Of a stretch of DNA of 64,000 nucleotides, positions 1-9,222 are shown in pieces. The stretch is taken from contig NZ_CP036264.1 in assembly GCF_008035925.1 (NCBI RefSeq), positions 1,275,409 to 1,339,408 on the forward strand. Reading direction: 5' to 3'. Numbering within the stretch: position 1 is the first letter of the stretch; each line of letters opens with the position of its first letter. The notes under the pieces were generated by a model that worked only from the letters and a program-made list of their open reading frames with translations, was not told the DNA's origin and ran no database searches. The stretch comes from Stieleria maiorica (lineage in GTDB: Bacteria; Planctomycetota; Planctomycetia; Pirellulales; Pirellulaceae). A program made the position numbers and the translations under genes.

Positions 1-1061
1 GGGACCGGCACCAAGATCAGCCGTACCGGCGTCTCGCGGTCGGGGATCTTGGATTCAAACGGGACGAATCGCAGCGAGTCGGTATCGGCGCTGCTGGGGA
101 TCGCCACGTCCAGCATCGCGCTGGAAAAATTGGACACGCAAATCATGTCGCCCGAATCAGCCATGTAGTGCTCTTGCTTGGTTTCTTCGTCCTGCCAGAA
201 TCCGCTGCCGGCAAACACCCACTCGGCGGTCATCGCCTGTTCGGTTTGTAAGTCCTGAACCCACTGGCGGGCATCAATGACGTGGAATTGGTCCTCGGCA
301 TCGTACCAGCAGACCCAGACACGGATGACTTGGCCGGTCGGTGGGACGAACTCGGGGCGAAATCGGACCGGGGCTCCGGGGGTCGCGTCGACGGCCAACA
401 AGGCCGCATGGACTTCGCGTGAGCGAGCCAACGCGGCGACGATCGACTCATGTTCTTTGGTGCCGACCGGACAAGCAAACATTTCCAGCGCACCGCGTTT
501 GAGTGCGACATAGCCGTCGACGATCACGCGTTTGCGTTGGGGATCGATCCACAATCGTCCTTGTTGGCTTAACGATTTTGCCTCCGGTGGTGGCAGAAAG
601 GCTTCCCTTGCGATTTCTTCGGCGGTCGGACCCTCCGGTTCCCATCGGGCAGGTTGTTCTGGTGGAGCCGCGTTTGCCGCTGCCGTTGCGGCATCGAATG
701 ACTCGGGCGACGTCGCCGCGTCGCCGGGCGTAGTCTCGCTTGATGAGGGCATGTCCGGTGGCGATGGCAGTGGGCGACCGGGCGGTGCGGCGGCATCGTC
801 CCTCGTCTCGGTCGATTCGGTTGGTGAGGTTGCTTCCGTCGGACCCGCATCGGGCGATTGATTTGCCGGGGCCGCAGGGGTGGGGCTCGGAGGGGGGCTG
901 ACGGTGGAGTCCGTCGTGTCGGAGGACGCCGAGCGATTCTCCGCGCCGGAATCGGCGACCGAGCCGGTCTCCGATCGGCCGCAACCGGGGTTGGTTGCCA
1001 ACACCCAGAGCAGCACAGAGGGCAGCAAACAGGCCATGCCGAGTCGGAATCGTTTGTTCAT
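1..1061 (-). CDS. YdjY-domain exported lipoprotein-like protein, partial
   Basis: The reading frame opens at an ATG at 1061 and runs off the left edge, so the C-terminus is missing; about 353 codons are visible. The N-terminus is basic then hydrophobic and ends near Cys27 (NPGC), a lipoprotein-like export signal with a non-canonical lipobox. A roughly 150-residue Pro/Ser/Thr/Ala-rich linker follows. A folded domain starts near residue 175 with VIVDGYVALKRGALEMF, then CPVGTKEHES and an aromatic-rich stretch (VWVCWYD), the pattern of YdjY-domain proteins common in planctomycetes. Their function is unknown. It diverges from the next gene across a 143-bp gap. The domain call is by recognised motif; the lipoprotein call is inference. 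Confidence 0.7.
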   Translation of the reverse strand, partial: MNKRFRLGMACLLPSVLLWVLATNPGCGRSETGSVADSGAENRSASSDTTDSTVSPPPSPTPAAPANQSPDAGPTEATSPTESTETRDDAAAPPGRPLPSPPDMPSSSETTPGDAATSPESFDAATAAANAAPPEQPARWEPEGPTAEEIAREAFLPPPEAKSLSQQGRLWIDPQRKRVIVDGYVALKRGALEMFACPVGTKEHESIVAALARSREVHAALLAVDATPGAPVRFRPEFVPPTGQVIRVWVCWYDAEDQFHVIDARQWVQDLQTEQAMTAEWVFAGSGFWQDEETKQEHYMADSGDMICVSNFSSAMLDVAIPSSADTDSLRFVPFESKIPDRETPVRLILVPV

Positions 1062-1204
1062 CGAGGGAGCTGAAGAGAATGGGATCGGATGAAGTAGGAC
1101 ACTAGGTCGGTAGGTGCACGAGTCAAGCAAGGCGGGTAAGGTAGCGTGCCCGCTGGCAGTTCCCTTCCATCTTCACCTTTTGATCTGTACGAAACCAGTC
1201 TCCT

Positions 1205-3223
1205 ATGTCCCGAAAGCGTCGACAACCGAAAACATCCGATTCGAGTGAACCGTCGCGACAAGCGGTCGCGGCGGAGCCGGAGTCGGGCTCCGGCGGCGAG
1301 ACGCTGCTATTGGAAGAGTCGCCGCCCACGTCGGCCCAATGGACGATCTTGCGCGAGAGGATTTTGACCGATCAGCGGGACCAGCCGATCGTTGAAGTTT
1401 TCCAAGACGCCGTCTGGCGGGGCACGATATATCGTTGGGGGGTGGCGACGGCCTTCGGAAAACCGTGCGACCTGCAAATCGAATGGTTGACGCGGACGGC
1501 CGTCGGGGCGAACACGGCAGGGAAGCGGTTTTGTGGGATCGAACCCGACGCGATGGCGTGGCGGTTTCAAGAATCGTTGGTCCAGAACCCGAACAATCTG
1601 AGTGACGTCTGGAGCGTGTTGTCCTGGGCGGCCGCGATGCCCGGACTGTTACATCACTTGGAAGAAGCGGATTGGTGGAGCCTGCTGGGGACGATTCAAG
1701 ATTTTCGCGACGGGTTGTTGCAGCGTGACCCGACCCATCCGGCCGTGCTGATCGGTGTCGCCGAAATCGGTTTGACGCTTGCCCACCGATTGCGTGCGTT
1801 GCCGTCGTGCCGCCGATTGGCCGACAGCAGCATCGAAGCTCTGAAGCGATGGTGCGAGCAAGATGACCTGTCCGTCTCGGCCGTCCTGTCGCAGCCGCAC
1901 CAGTGTCGGCTCGCCTTGGCCTCGCTGTTGCGCCAGCGTCGTTTGCTGCGCTTCGTCGGTCCGGCGAAACCGTCCAACAAGAAGAAACAGCGGAAGAACG
2001 GCAAGTCAAAATCGGATGTGGTCGGGCCTGCCTTTGAAAAATCCATCGACGAGATCGGAATCGAACTGGCCACTTGGGTGGCCGCGTTGACCGGACGAGG
2101 CGGCGTCCAGGCGTTTTCGACATTGACCACGCGTGAGGTTCAAGACGACGTGGGAAAACATGGACTGTTGACCTACGCCGCAGACCTGGACGAAGAATCC
2201 TTGCGGCCGGCGATGAAGGCCGCACTGGGAACGTCCCAATCCAAAGGCCGGCTGGCGTGGCAGGTCAGTCTGCCGGAGTCGATGTTGCATGACGAAGACG
2301 CCAGAGTCGCCTGCCTGCTTCCCGAATGGGATGTGCGACGGGGGCGAATGGTGGTCGACTACGCCGACCGCCAGACGCGACTGGAATTGGCCGCCGGGAA
2401 ATCGATTCTGATCAGCGGGACGTGTGAATCGGTCGTCGTGGTCGACGGTCAGCCCCTGGAGCCAGAGGGCGATTGGGAAGCGACCTGCGAATACACCGAC
2501 GACGACGTCCACTATCTGGAGTTGGAGCAGTTGCACCAGGGCGGATACGTCTTGCAGCGACAGATCATGGTGGTTCGCGAAGATCGTTGTTGTTTCTTTG
2601 CCGATGCGGTGGTTCGCGGACGTGTCCCCTCGGGATCGGCACGCTCGGCAGACAATCCCGGCGACGGTGATGGGAACGGGACCGGTCGTCGCGAGCAGCA
2701 CAAGGATCCCGCCGACGCACTGCCCTTGATCGAGTACCAGGTCCGATTGCCGCTGGCTGACAAGATCGACGTCCAGGGCGAGCAGGAAACGACCGAGTTG
2801 TTCTTGGGCGATCATCGGCGACGCGCCTTGGTGATGCCGTTGTCGGCCGGCGAATGGAAAAACGCATCCTCCACGACGCGATTGCAGGCCACCGAGGATC
2901 GGCACTTGCTGCTCGCCGCGCGTGGCCGAGGCCAGCTGTTTGTACCGTTGTGGATGGATCTGTCGCGTGACCGGTTTGCCTCCAAGCGGACCTGGCGACA
3001 ACTGACGGTTGGCGAGCAGTTGAAGCTGATCCCGCCGCGGACCGCCGCGGCTTTTCGGATCCAATTGGGAAAGACACAATGGATCGTGTACCGATCGATG
3101 GCTGTATCGGGACCGCGTACCTTTATGGGGAAGCAGATCATCGCGGACTTCTATTGCGCGCGATTCGATGCCGAGGAAGAGTCTTACGAAGACTTGATCA
3201 CCGTGGAAGACAATCCCAGTTGA
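1205..3223 (+). CDS. Large conserved-looking protein of unknown function
   Basis: This 672-residue protein has no signal peptide or membrane segment that I can see. The first 40 residues are charged and low-complexity. Residues 150-260 look helical and Leu/Arg-rich. A Lys-rich insert near 260-275 (NKKKQRKNGKSKSD) separates the helical part from a C-terminal half rich in short beta-type stretches, such as ILISGTCESVVVVDG. That half vaguely resembles the beta-sandwich end of heparinase II/III-like proteins, but I found no catalytic motif and do not assign one. It is followed after 12 bases by yggS on the same strand, suggesting co-transcription. Confidence 0.75.
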   Translation: MSRKRRQPKTSDSSEPSRQAVAAEPESGSGGETLLLEESPPTSAQWTILRERILTDQRDQPIVEVFQDAVWRGTIYRWGVATAFGKPCDLQIEWLTRTAVGANTAGKRFCGIEPDAMAWRFQESLVQNPNNLSDVWSVLSWAAAMPGLLHHLEEADWWSLLGTIQDFRDGLLQRDPTHPAVLIGVAEIGLTLAHRLRALPSCRRLADSSIEALKRWCEQDDLSVSAVLSQPHQCRLALASLLRQRRLLRFVGPAKPSNKKKQRKNGKSKSDVVGPAFEKSIDEIGIELATWVAALTGRGGVQAFSTLTTREVQDDVGKHGLLTYAADLDEESLRPAMKAALGTSQSKGRLAWQVSLPESMLHDEDARVACLLPEWDVRRGRMVVDYADRQTRLELAAGKSILISGTCESVVVVDGQPLEPEGDWEATCEYTDDDVHYLELEQLHQGGYVLQRQIMVVREDRCCFFADAVVRGRVPSGSARSADNPGDGDGNGTGRREQHKDPADALPLIEYQVRLPLADKIDVQGEQETTELFLGDHRRRALVMPLSAGEWKNASSTTRLQATEDRHLLLAARGRGQLFVPLWMDLSRDRFASKRTWRQLTVGEQLKLIPPRTAAAFRIQLGKTQWIVYRSMAVSGPRTFMGKQIIADFYCARFDAEEESYEDLITVEDNPS

Positions 3224-3235
3224 TCGGGGGACACC

Positions 3236-3961
3236 ATGTCACAATCCAATGACATCGCCGGGCTGATTCGCCGCAACTGGATGCGTGTGACGGATGAAGT
3301 TCGTCAAGCTGCCGTCGCGGCCGGGCGAGCCCCCGATTCGGTGCGCGTGATCGGGGTTTCCAAATACGTCGACGCGGCAACCACGCGGTTGTTGTTTGAC
3401 GCCGGATGTTGCGACCTGGGCGAAAGCCGCCCGCAGGTGTTGTGGCAAAAAGCCGAGACGGTCGAACGGGCGGTGCCGGAAAACGCGAACCGCTCCTTGC
3501 GTTGGCACATGATCGGCCACGTCCAGACCAACAAACTGCGTCGCATGTTGCCGCTAGGCCCGCTGATCCATTCGGTCGACAGCGAGCGTATATTGCGAGC
3601 GATCGACGGCGAGGCCCACCGTCAGGAACGTGTCGCCGAGGTCTTGTTGGAAGTAAACATCAGCGGCGACGAGAACAAGACCGGCCTCTCGCCCGATGCG
3701 GTCGGCCAGTTGTTGGAGATTCCCGACTTGAACTCGGTGCGGATCATCGGGTTGATGGCGATGGCCGGTTGGGGAACGGAGCCGTCCCAGGCGGCGAGTC
3801 AATTTCAGGATGTCGCCCAGTTGCGTGACCGGTTGGTCGCGTCGGGTGGTCACACCTTGCCCGAATTATCGATGGGCATGAGCGGTGACTTTCGAGAAGC
3901 CATCGCCGCGGGGGCGACGATGGTGCGGATCGGGTCGGCGTTGTTTGAAGGCGTGCGTTGA
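3236..3961 (+). CDS. yggS: YggS/PLPBP family pyridoxal-5'-phosphate homeostasis protein
   Basis: The 241-residue protein is the usual length for this single-domain alanine-racemase-fold family, which binds PLP and buffers the cytosolic cofactor pool without known enzymatic turnover. The PLP lysine is Lys43 in the IGVSKYVD motif. Other family signatures are GESRPQ, the WHMIGHVQTNK segment, LLEVNISGDENKTG, LMAMAGWG, and the C-terminal LSMGMSGDFREAIAAGATMVRIGSALF. It starts at an ATG shortly after the preceding gene and was probably transcribed with it. It ends three bases before the 3' end of the convergent secretion-ATPase-like gene. Confidence 0.93.
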   Translation: MSQSNDIAGLIRRNWMRVTDEVRQAAVAAGRAPDSVRVIGVSKYVDAATTRLLFDAGCCDLGESRPQVLWQKAETVERAVPENANRSLRWHMIGHVQTNKLRRMLPLGPLIHSVDSERILRAIDGEAHRQERVAEVLLEVNISGDENKTGLSPDAVGQLLEIPDLNSVRIIGLMAMAGWGTEPSQAASQFQDVAQLRDRLVASGGHTLPELSMGMSGDFREAIAAGATMVRIGSALFEGVR

Positions 3962-3964
3962 GCG

Positions 3965-5305
3965 TCACGCCTTCTTGGCGAAGGCGCGTTTCAATTCGTC
4001 CAGACTGGTCAGCCCGCGTGCGACGGTCAGCACGGCCTCGGTTTGAACGCCGTGGAAACCTTCGGATTTGGCGATCGCCGCCAGTCGTCCGACGTCCTGG
4101 GTCTTGGTCAGTGCATCACGCAGCTGTTCGCCGGGGGTGAGCATTTCGAAGATGCCGATCCGGCCCAGGTAACCCCGGCCCTGACATTGGTGACACGGGG
4201 TGATCGGCGCCGGGCGTCCGTTTTCGTCGACTTGCTGCTCAATCGGCGGCGGGATGAAGGGTTGGTACAGCAAGGTGACACGTCCCGGCGGGATGCCCAA
4301 TTGTTGCAACAGCTGGGGCGGCGGCTGGAATCCGACTTTACAGTTGTCACACAGTCGCCGGACCAGTCGTTGGCCGAGGACGCAGGAAACCGACTTGGCG
4401 ATCGGAACACGCTGCTCGGGGTATTGGGCGATCAAACGCACCAGTCCCTCGACCGCTCCGCCGGCGACCATCCGGGTGATGACTTTCTTTTCCGATTGGG
4501 TGACTTGGTTGAGGGCCAATTGAAACGTTTCGGCATCGACCGTTTCGGGGAACATGAAAACGTCGGGTTCCTTCAAGATCGCCTTGCGAACCGCTTCGCG
4601 AGCCGTCAAACCGGTGTTGCCGCCGTAGTAGTTGGCGTTGATGTTGATGATTTCCGGTTCGGGGCGGGCCTGATCCTCGAAGGATTGAAAGTCCCGCAAG
4701 AAGCGATCTGACGCGTTGATGCTGACGTTCCAGGTGGTCGTCAGGCCTTCGGATTTCGGCGCCGTGATCAGGACGATGTCCCCTTCGTCGTTGAGGTGCT
4801 GTTTCAGGGCGGCCGCCATCTTGTCTCGCATCCCGATATCGCTGAGCGTATCGAACGGGATCTGCAAGGAATTCAAACGCACCAGGACGCGCTCGCCCGT
4901 TTGCACACCTTGTGATTGCAGCACCAGGTCAAACTTTTCCTTCTTCAATTTGACACCGACCGATCCCGATTGGGCACTGCGGCGATCGGCGGGATTCAGT
5001 TGGCACAGTTGTTTCAGTGCGATCAACATCGCGTCGCCGGTTTCGCGATCGAGTGCGGGCAACTGTTCCCACAGGCCGTCGATCATGTACCGCATCGCGC
5101 ATCCCGAGGCGGTGAAGTCGAGCAGGATCTGGGTGGCACGCGACTGGATCGCGTGCGAAATCTGCCCGGCGGCGACCTCAAATCCCGCGCCCTGACGGGT
5201 ACTGATCAACAACGCTTGGACTTTCGTGTTGTCGCTCAGCTTTGGCGCGAATTCAACGGGAGCGACGGACTGCCAGAGCTGGGGTGGGGGTTGTTCGGCC
5301 ATCAA
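3965..5305 (-). CDS. GspE/PilB-family ATPase-like protein with degenerate Walker motifs
   Basis: The 446-residue protein follows the type II secretion / type IV pilus assembly ATPase layout without the long N-terminal domains. The C-terminal zinc site (LCDNC ... CHQCQGRGYLGRIGIFEML) is intact and typical of GspE/PilB. The nucleotide site is not: the expected GPTGSGKTTT is replaced near residues 182-191 by APKSEGLTTT, so the P-loop lysine is lost, and the Walker B/Asp-box region reads DVFMFPETVDAET where GEIRDxET is usual. The family call is therefore secure but ATP hydrolysis is doubtful. It lies 134 bases downstream of pilT on the same strand, so it may be a regulatory or structural partner of a pilus motor. 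Confidence 0.85.
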   Translation of the reverse strand: MMAEQPPPQLWQSVAPVEFAPKLSDNTKVQALLISTRQGAGFEVAAGQISHAIQSRATQILLDFTASGCAMRYMIDGLWEQLPALDRETGDAMLIALKQLCQLNPADRRSAQSGSVGVKLKKEKFDLVLQSQGVQTGERVLVRLNSLQIPFDTLSDIGMRDKMAAALKQHLNDEGDIVLITAPKSEGLTTTWNVSINASDRFLRDFQSFEDQARPEPEIININANYYGGNTGLTAREAVRKAILKEPDVFMFPETVDAETFQLALNQVTQSEKKVITRMVAGGAVEGLVRLIAQYPEQRVPIAKSVSCVLGQRLVRRLCDNCKVGFQPPPQLLQQLGIPPGRVTLLYQPFIPPPIEQQVDENGRPAPITPCHQCQGRGYLGRIGIFEMLTPGEQLRDALTKTQDVGRLAAIAKSEGFHGVQTEAVLTVARGLTSLDELKRAFAKKA

Positions 5306-5439
5306 TTACGGGCAAGAGCAGAAAAGGTGTGGTGGCAATGAAAGTGGTCGGGCGCGGTGTGTGCCGCATTCGATACGGGCAAGTGAGCGGTTGGCGGTCC
5401 CGCGAGGTTCGACGAGTATCCGGCGACTGCTGCGAAAGC

Positions 5440-6645
5440 TTACAAGATACCGGGGGCTTTGACATCGATCCCCTTGAGCGCCATCTTCAGGGCGTCCTTG
5501 TTGGGGGCGACGGCAAATGCAGTGGGACGGTCGATCAGTTCGTCGTCGATCAGACCCTTCAGACTCATCGTGAAGTCTTGCATGCCATCATCGGCGCCGA
5601 TGCGGATCGCGTCGGGCAGTTTCTCGTCCTTGCCCTCCAGCACCAGTTTACGGATCGTCGGGTTGAACGTCATGACCTCGCAGGTCGGGACGCGGGAGAC
5701 GCCCGGCTTGATACTCTTGAGCAGCTTTTGGGCGATGATGCCCTTCATGTTGAACGCGATCGCGCTGCGAATGGCGTTGTGCATCTCTTCGGGGAACAAG
5801 TCCAAAATCCGGCCGATCGTGGTCGAGGCACTCGCCGCGTGGATCGTCCCGAACACCAGGTGCCCGGTTTCCGCCGCGTGAATCGCCGTCATGAAGGTCT
5901 CTTCGTCACGCAATTCGCCGACCAGAATGATGTCGGGGTCTTCACGCACCGCATGCTTCATCCCGATGTTAAAGTCCTTGACGTCCTGTCCCATCTCCCG
6001 TTGATTGATCAGACACTTGTCTTCGGTGAAGATGAATTCGATCGGGTCTTCCAGGGTCAGGATGTGTTTGCGGTAAATGGAATTGATGTAGTTGAGCATC
6101 GATCCGATCGTCGTGCTCTTGCCGCTACCGGTCACCCCCGCCAGCAGCACCATGCCCTGTTCGTAGTGGCACAGGCCTTCGATCGAATCGGGCAGGAACA
6201 GCCCGCGAAAGTCGGGGATAAAGTTATTGATCCGCCGGGCGACCAGGCCGATGTTTCCCAGCGACTTGAGCATGTTGACACGGAAACGCCAGCGAACGCC
6301 GTCGACCAGACACAGGTAGGCAAAGTCAGCCCCGCCCTCCTCTTCAAAGATCAGCAAGTTCCGCTCGTCCATCATCGGCAGCAACAGGTCGACCATCTCT
6401 TCGGTGTCGATCGGGCCGCGATTGAGCGGTTTGAGTGTTCCGCCGACACGGACCATCGGCGGCTGGCCGACCTTGAGGTGCAAGTCGCTCCCTTCCAGCT
6501 TGACGAGCGCCCGAAACAGTTTGTCGACCGGCAGCTCTTCTCGCTGTTGCAGCAGCGAATCACGGAGACGGGCGGCGACAGCTTCCGCGGTGGTGGAACC
6601 GGTCGGTTGAGGGGCTGACGCAGCCTTGCCGTTCTTATGAGCCAT
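5440..6645 (-). CDS. pilT: PilT-type twitching motility / pilus retraction ATPase
   Basis: The 401-residue protein is a hexameric cytoplasmic ATPase of the PilT family, which depolymerises type IV pili. An extended N-terminus of about 45 residues precedes the usual [12 protein letters not shown] start of the PAS-like domain. The Walker A motif is at about 170-177 (GVTGSGKST), followed by the Asp box (LTLEDPIEF), Walker B ([14 protein letters not shown]) and the His box ([17 protein letters not shown]), all intact. The C-terminal region includes [15 protein letters not shown]. Its reverse-strand neighbour downstream is the degenerate GspE/PilB-like gene. PilU-like paralogues cannot be excluded by eye. 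Confidence 0.92.
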   Translation of the reverse strand: MAHKNGKAASAPQPTGSTTAEAVAARLRDSLLQQREELPVDKLFRALVKLEGSDLHLKVGQPPMVRVGGTLKPLNRGPIDTEEMVDLLLPMMDERNLLIFEEEGGADFAYLCLVDGVRWRFRVNMLKSLGNIGLVARRINNFIPDFRGLFLPDSIEGLCHYEQGMVLLAGVTGSGKSTTIGSMLNYINSIYRKHILTLEDPIEFIFTEDKCLINQREMGQDVKDFNIGMKHAVREDPDIILVGELRDEETFMTAIHAAETGHLVFGTIHAASASTTIGRILDLFPEEMHNAIRSAIAFNMKGIIAQKLLKSIKPGVSRVPTCEVMTFNPTIRKLVLEGKDEKLPDAIRIGADDGMQDFTMSLKGLIDDELIDRPTAFAVAPNKDALKMALKGIDVKAPGIL

Positions 6646-6980
6646 TTCGAGTCTTGGGGAAAAATAGGTGGAGCCGGGCTGACCTGAAGTGTCGTGAATT
6701 CGCCTTGCGGCAATCGCAGAGCCCTATTCTAGGCCAAGGATGGCGACGCTCAATGGACTCTGCGGCGGCACAATTCGCTTTGGAAAGAAACTCTCGCGTC
6801 GATCGGGGCACCTCAATTGGGGCTGCGAACCACCAATTCGACCGAGAACCGCGGTTTCAGGGTTGTTGCAGATTTCACCGGCGGGAGCGCAAAATACCCC
6901 TGGAAGCATGGAATTATGTTTCATCCGAATTCTTCTTCCCAATTTTTCCCGTCATCCCGTTCGCTTTTTTGGAGAGCTTC

Positions 6981-7985
6981 ATGTCGCGTCCTGTCACCCT
7001 GTTTACCGGTCAATGGGCAGACCTTCCGTTCACCGACATGGTCCAAAAAACGAGTGGATTCGGCTACGACGGCATCGAATTGGCATGCTGGGGCGACCAT
7101 TTTGAGGTCGACAAGGCGCTCGCCGAAGCCGATTACTGCGACAACAAACGCCAAGCCTTGGACGATGCGGGGCTGCAGTGTCACGCCATCAGCGCCCACC
7201 TGGTAGGACAGGCGGTTTTGGATCGCATCGACGAACGCCATAAAGCGATTTTGCCCGATTATGTTTGGGGCGACGGCGATGCCGATGGCGTCAACGAGCG
7301 TGCCATCGAGGAATTGAAGAACACCGCGCGGGCGGCCCAGAAATTCGGCGTCGAAGTCGTCAACGGCTTCACCGGCAGCAGCATCTGGCACCTGCTGTAC
7401 TCCTTTCCACCGGTGCCGCCGAGCATGATCGATGCCGGGTTTGATTTGCTGGCCGAACGCTTCAACCCGATCCTGGACGTGTTCGGCGAATGCGGTGTGC
7501 GGTTTGCCCTGGAAGTTCATCCGACGGAAATCGCCTTCGACATCTACACGGCCGAACGCGCCTTGGAAGCTCTGGACCGGCGGCCCGAATTCGGATTCAA
7601 TTTCGACCCCAGCCACCTGATCTGGCAGGGCGTCGACCCGGTCCAGTTTCTGCGGCGGTTCCCCGACCGGATCTACCACGTCCACATCAAGGATGCGATC
7701 GTCACCCTGGACGGAGCCAGCGGCATCAATTGCAGCCACCTGAATTTCGGCGACGCCCGTCGTGGTTGGGATTTCCGCAGCCCCGGACGCGGCGGTGTGA
7801 ACTTTGAAGAGATCATTCGCGCGCTCAACGACATCGGATACAACGGCCCGCTGTCGATCGAGTGGGAAGACAGCGGCATGGAACGCGAGTTTGGTGCCGC
7901 CGAAGCCTGCGAGTTCACCAAGAAGCTGGACTTCTCGCCCAGCACCCGCGCCTTTGATTCGGCGTTTGATGACGACAACGACTGA
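6981..7985 (+). CDS. Sugar phosphate isomerase/epimerase (xylose-isomerase-like TIM barrel)
   Basis: The 334-residue cytoplasmic protein has the AP-endonuclease-2/xylose-isomerase-like barrel. Metal-ligand type motifs are present: [13 protein letters not shown] (Glu, His), [14 protein letters not shown] (Asp, His), IYHVHIKDA (His, Lys, Asp) and [10 protein letters not shown] (Glu). The open frame extends upstream, but the ATG at 6981 has a good ribosome binding site (GGAGAG at 6971) and begins the family-like sequence [15 protein letters not shown]. The substrate is not predictable. It ends just upstream of thiS and may share its transcript, although a metabolic link to thiamine synthesis is not obvious. 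Confidence 0.88.
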   Translation: MSRPVTLFTGQWADLPFTDMVQKTSGFGYDGIELACWGDHFEVDKALAEADYCDNKRQALDDAGLQCHAISAHLVGQAVLDRIDERHKAILPDYVWGDGDADGVNERAIEELKNTARAAQKFGVEVVNGFTGSSIWHLLYSFPPVPPSMIDAGFDLLAERFNPILDVFGECGVRFALEVHPTEIAFDIYTAERALEALDRRPEFGFNFDPSHLIWQGVDPVQFLRRFPDRIYHVHIKDAIVTLDGASGINCSHLNFGDARRGWDFRSPGRGGVNFEEIIRALNDIGYNGPLSIEWEDSGMEREFGAAEACEFTKKLDFSPSTRAFDSAFDDDND

Positions 7986-7994
7986 GTGGACCTG

Positions 7995-8198
7995 ATGATC
8001 GAAATCACCGTCAACGGCCGAAGCGTCGAAATCGACTCGGAAATGAGTGTCGAGCAGTTACTCGACACCGTGGATGTGCCGCCGAATTACCTGGCGGTCG
8101 AACTCAACGCAGACGTCGTCCCACGCGAAACGTACGCCGACACGATGGTTCGTGCCGGCGATGACGTCGAAGTCGTTACCCTGGTCGGAGGCGGTTGA
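7995..8198 (+). CDS. thiS: ThiS sulfur-carrier protein
   Basis: The 67-residue ubiquitin-like protein carries sulfur as a C-terminal thiocarboxylate for thiazole formation in thiamine synthesis. It opens with MIEITVNGRSVEI, contains a VEQLL helix and the N-YLAVELNADVVPR segment, and ends in the required Gly-Gly tail (VTLVGGG). An in-frame GTG at 7986 is possible, but the ATG at 7995 gives the usual N-terminus. It sits directly upstream of thiG, its partner in thiazole phosphate synthesis. Confidence 0.93.
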   Translation: MIEITVNGRSVEIDSEMSVEQLLDTVDVPPNYLAVELNADVVPRETYADTMVRAGDDVEVVTLVGGG

Positions 8199-8204
8199 GC
8201 CACC

Positions 8205-9074
8205 TTGTCTGTTGCATCTTCATCGAACGTTTCGCCGGGGACCGATGACGCCCCGCTTGTCGTGGGTGGTCACACGCTGGCCAGCCGCCTGATCGTCGGC
8301 ACCGGGCGCTATGACACGATGGAGCAAATGCGCGACTCGCTCGACGCATCGGGGTGCGACTGTGTCACCGTGGCGGTCCGCCGCGAACGCCTGTACGACC
8401 GTGGCGGCAAGAACATTCTGGATTTCATCGATCTGGACCGGTACACGCTGTTGCCCAACACCGCCGGTTGCTACACCGCCGCGGATGCCATTCGCGCCGC
8501 CAAGTTGGGCCGCGAGATCTTGAAAACGCTCGGCAACCCCGGCGCCGATTGGGTCAAACTGGAAGTGCTCGGGGACAGCAAAACGCTGCTGCCCGATCCC
8601 GCTGAGACGGTCGCCGCATGCCGTGAATTGGCCGCCGACGGTTTCCAGGTCCTCTGCTACACCAGTGATTGTCCGGTCACCGCGCGGCGATTGAAGCAAG
8701 CCGGCGCGGCCAGCGTGATGCCCGCCGGCAGCCCGATCGGCAGCGGGCAGGGATTGCTGAACCCCAACAACCTGCAGATCATTCTGGAGTATCTGAAGGA
8801 AGACGACCCGGATTATCCGGTGATCATCGACGCCGGGGTGGGCACGGCCAGCGACGTCAGCCAAGCGTTCGAAATCGGCGGAGACGCGGTGTTGCTCAAC
8901 ACCGCGATCGCCCACGCCCGTGATCCGGTCCTGATGGCCAAAGCGATGAAACATGCGGCCATCGCGGGACGTCACGCGTTCCGCGCCGGTCGGATTCCCA
9001 AGCGGCTTTACGGAACCGCGTCCAGTCCCACCGAGGGCGTGATCAGCACGCGACCCTACGGCAGCAACGCCTAG
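8205..9074 (+). CDS. thiG: Thiazole synthase ThiG
   Basis: The 289-residue TIM-barrel enzyme joins 1-deoxy-xylulose-5-phosphate, dehydroglycine and ThiS-thiocarboxylate sulfur into thiazole phosphate. Family motifs are [84 protein letters not shown] and [14 protein letters not shown]. It appears to start at a TTG six bases after the thiS stop; no in-frame ATG precedes the conserved region. The tight thiS-thiG spacing supports one operon. Other thiamine genes are not in the window. Confidence 0.94.
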   Translation: MSVASSSNVSPGTDDAPLVVGGHTLASRLIVGTGRYDTMEQMRDSLDASGCDCVTVAVRRERLYDRGGKNILDFIDLDRYTLLPNTAGCYTAADAIRAAKLGREILKTLGNPGADWVKLEVLGDSKTLLPDPAETVAACRELAADGFQVLCYTSDCPVTARRLKQAGAASVMPAGSPIGSGQGLLNPNNLQIILEYLKEDDPDYPVIIDAGVGTASDVSQAFEIGGDAVLLNTAIAHARDPVLMAKAMKHAAIAGRHAFRAGRIPKRLYGTASSPTEGVISTRPYGSNA

Positions 9075-9117
9075 CATGGTGTGGGATCGACTTGCAGCCT
9101 GTCGGTGCGCTGCGAGA

Positions 9118-9222
9118 GTCGCCGTGTTCTCCGAACTCGGCGTGCGCGAAAAAGAGAGCTTTACCCCGCGCCGACCTCGGAGAGGACGGCGACAGTCCGG
9201 CCCGATCGAAAACGAAGCTACG
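9118..9222. repeat. Intergenic repeat, copy 1 (inverted relative to 10876-10985)
   Basis: The reverse complement of this stretch matches 10876-10985 closely over about 100 bases. Both contain CTTCGTTTTCGATCGGGC, then CCTCTCCGAGGTCG, then GGNAAAGCT and a GAATTCGGAGA-like end. The two copies flank the zinc-ribbon membrane protein gene in opposite orientation. The last few bases overlap its 3' end. Confidence 0.8.

Noticed and set aside
1203-2225. 340-codon reverse-strand frame opposite the gene at 1205
   Set aside because: Arg/Pro/Ser-rich composition typical of antisense frames in GC-rich DNA; the forward frame has coherent protein-like structure and upstream context.
5242-6618. 458-codon forward frame opposite pilT
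   Set aside because: pilT is unambiguous on the other strand with all ATPase motifs; the forward frame is its shadow.
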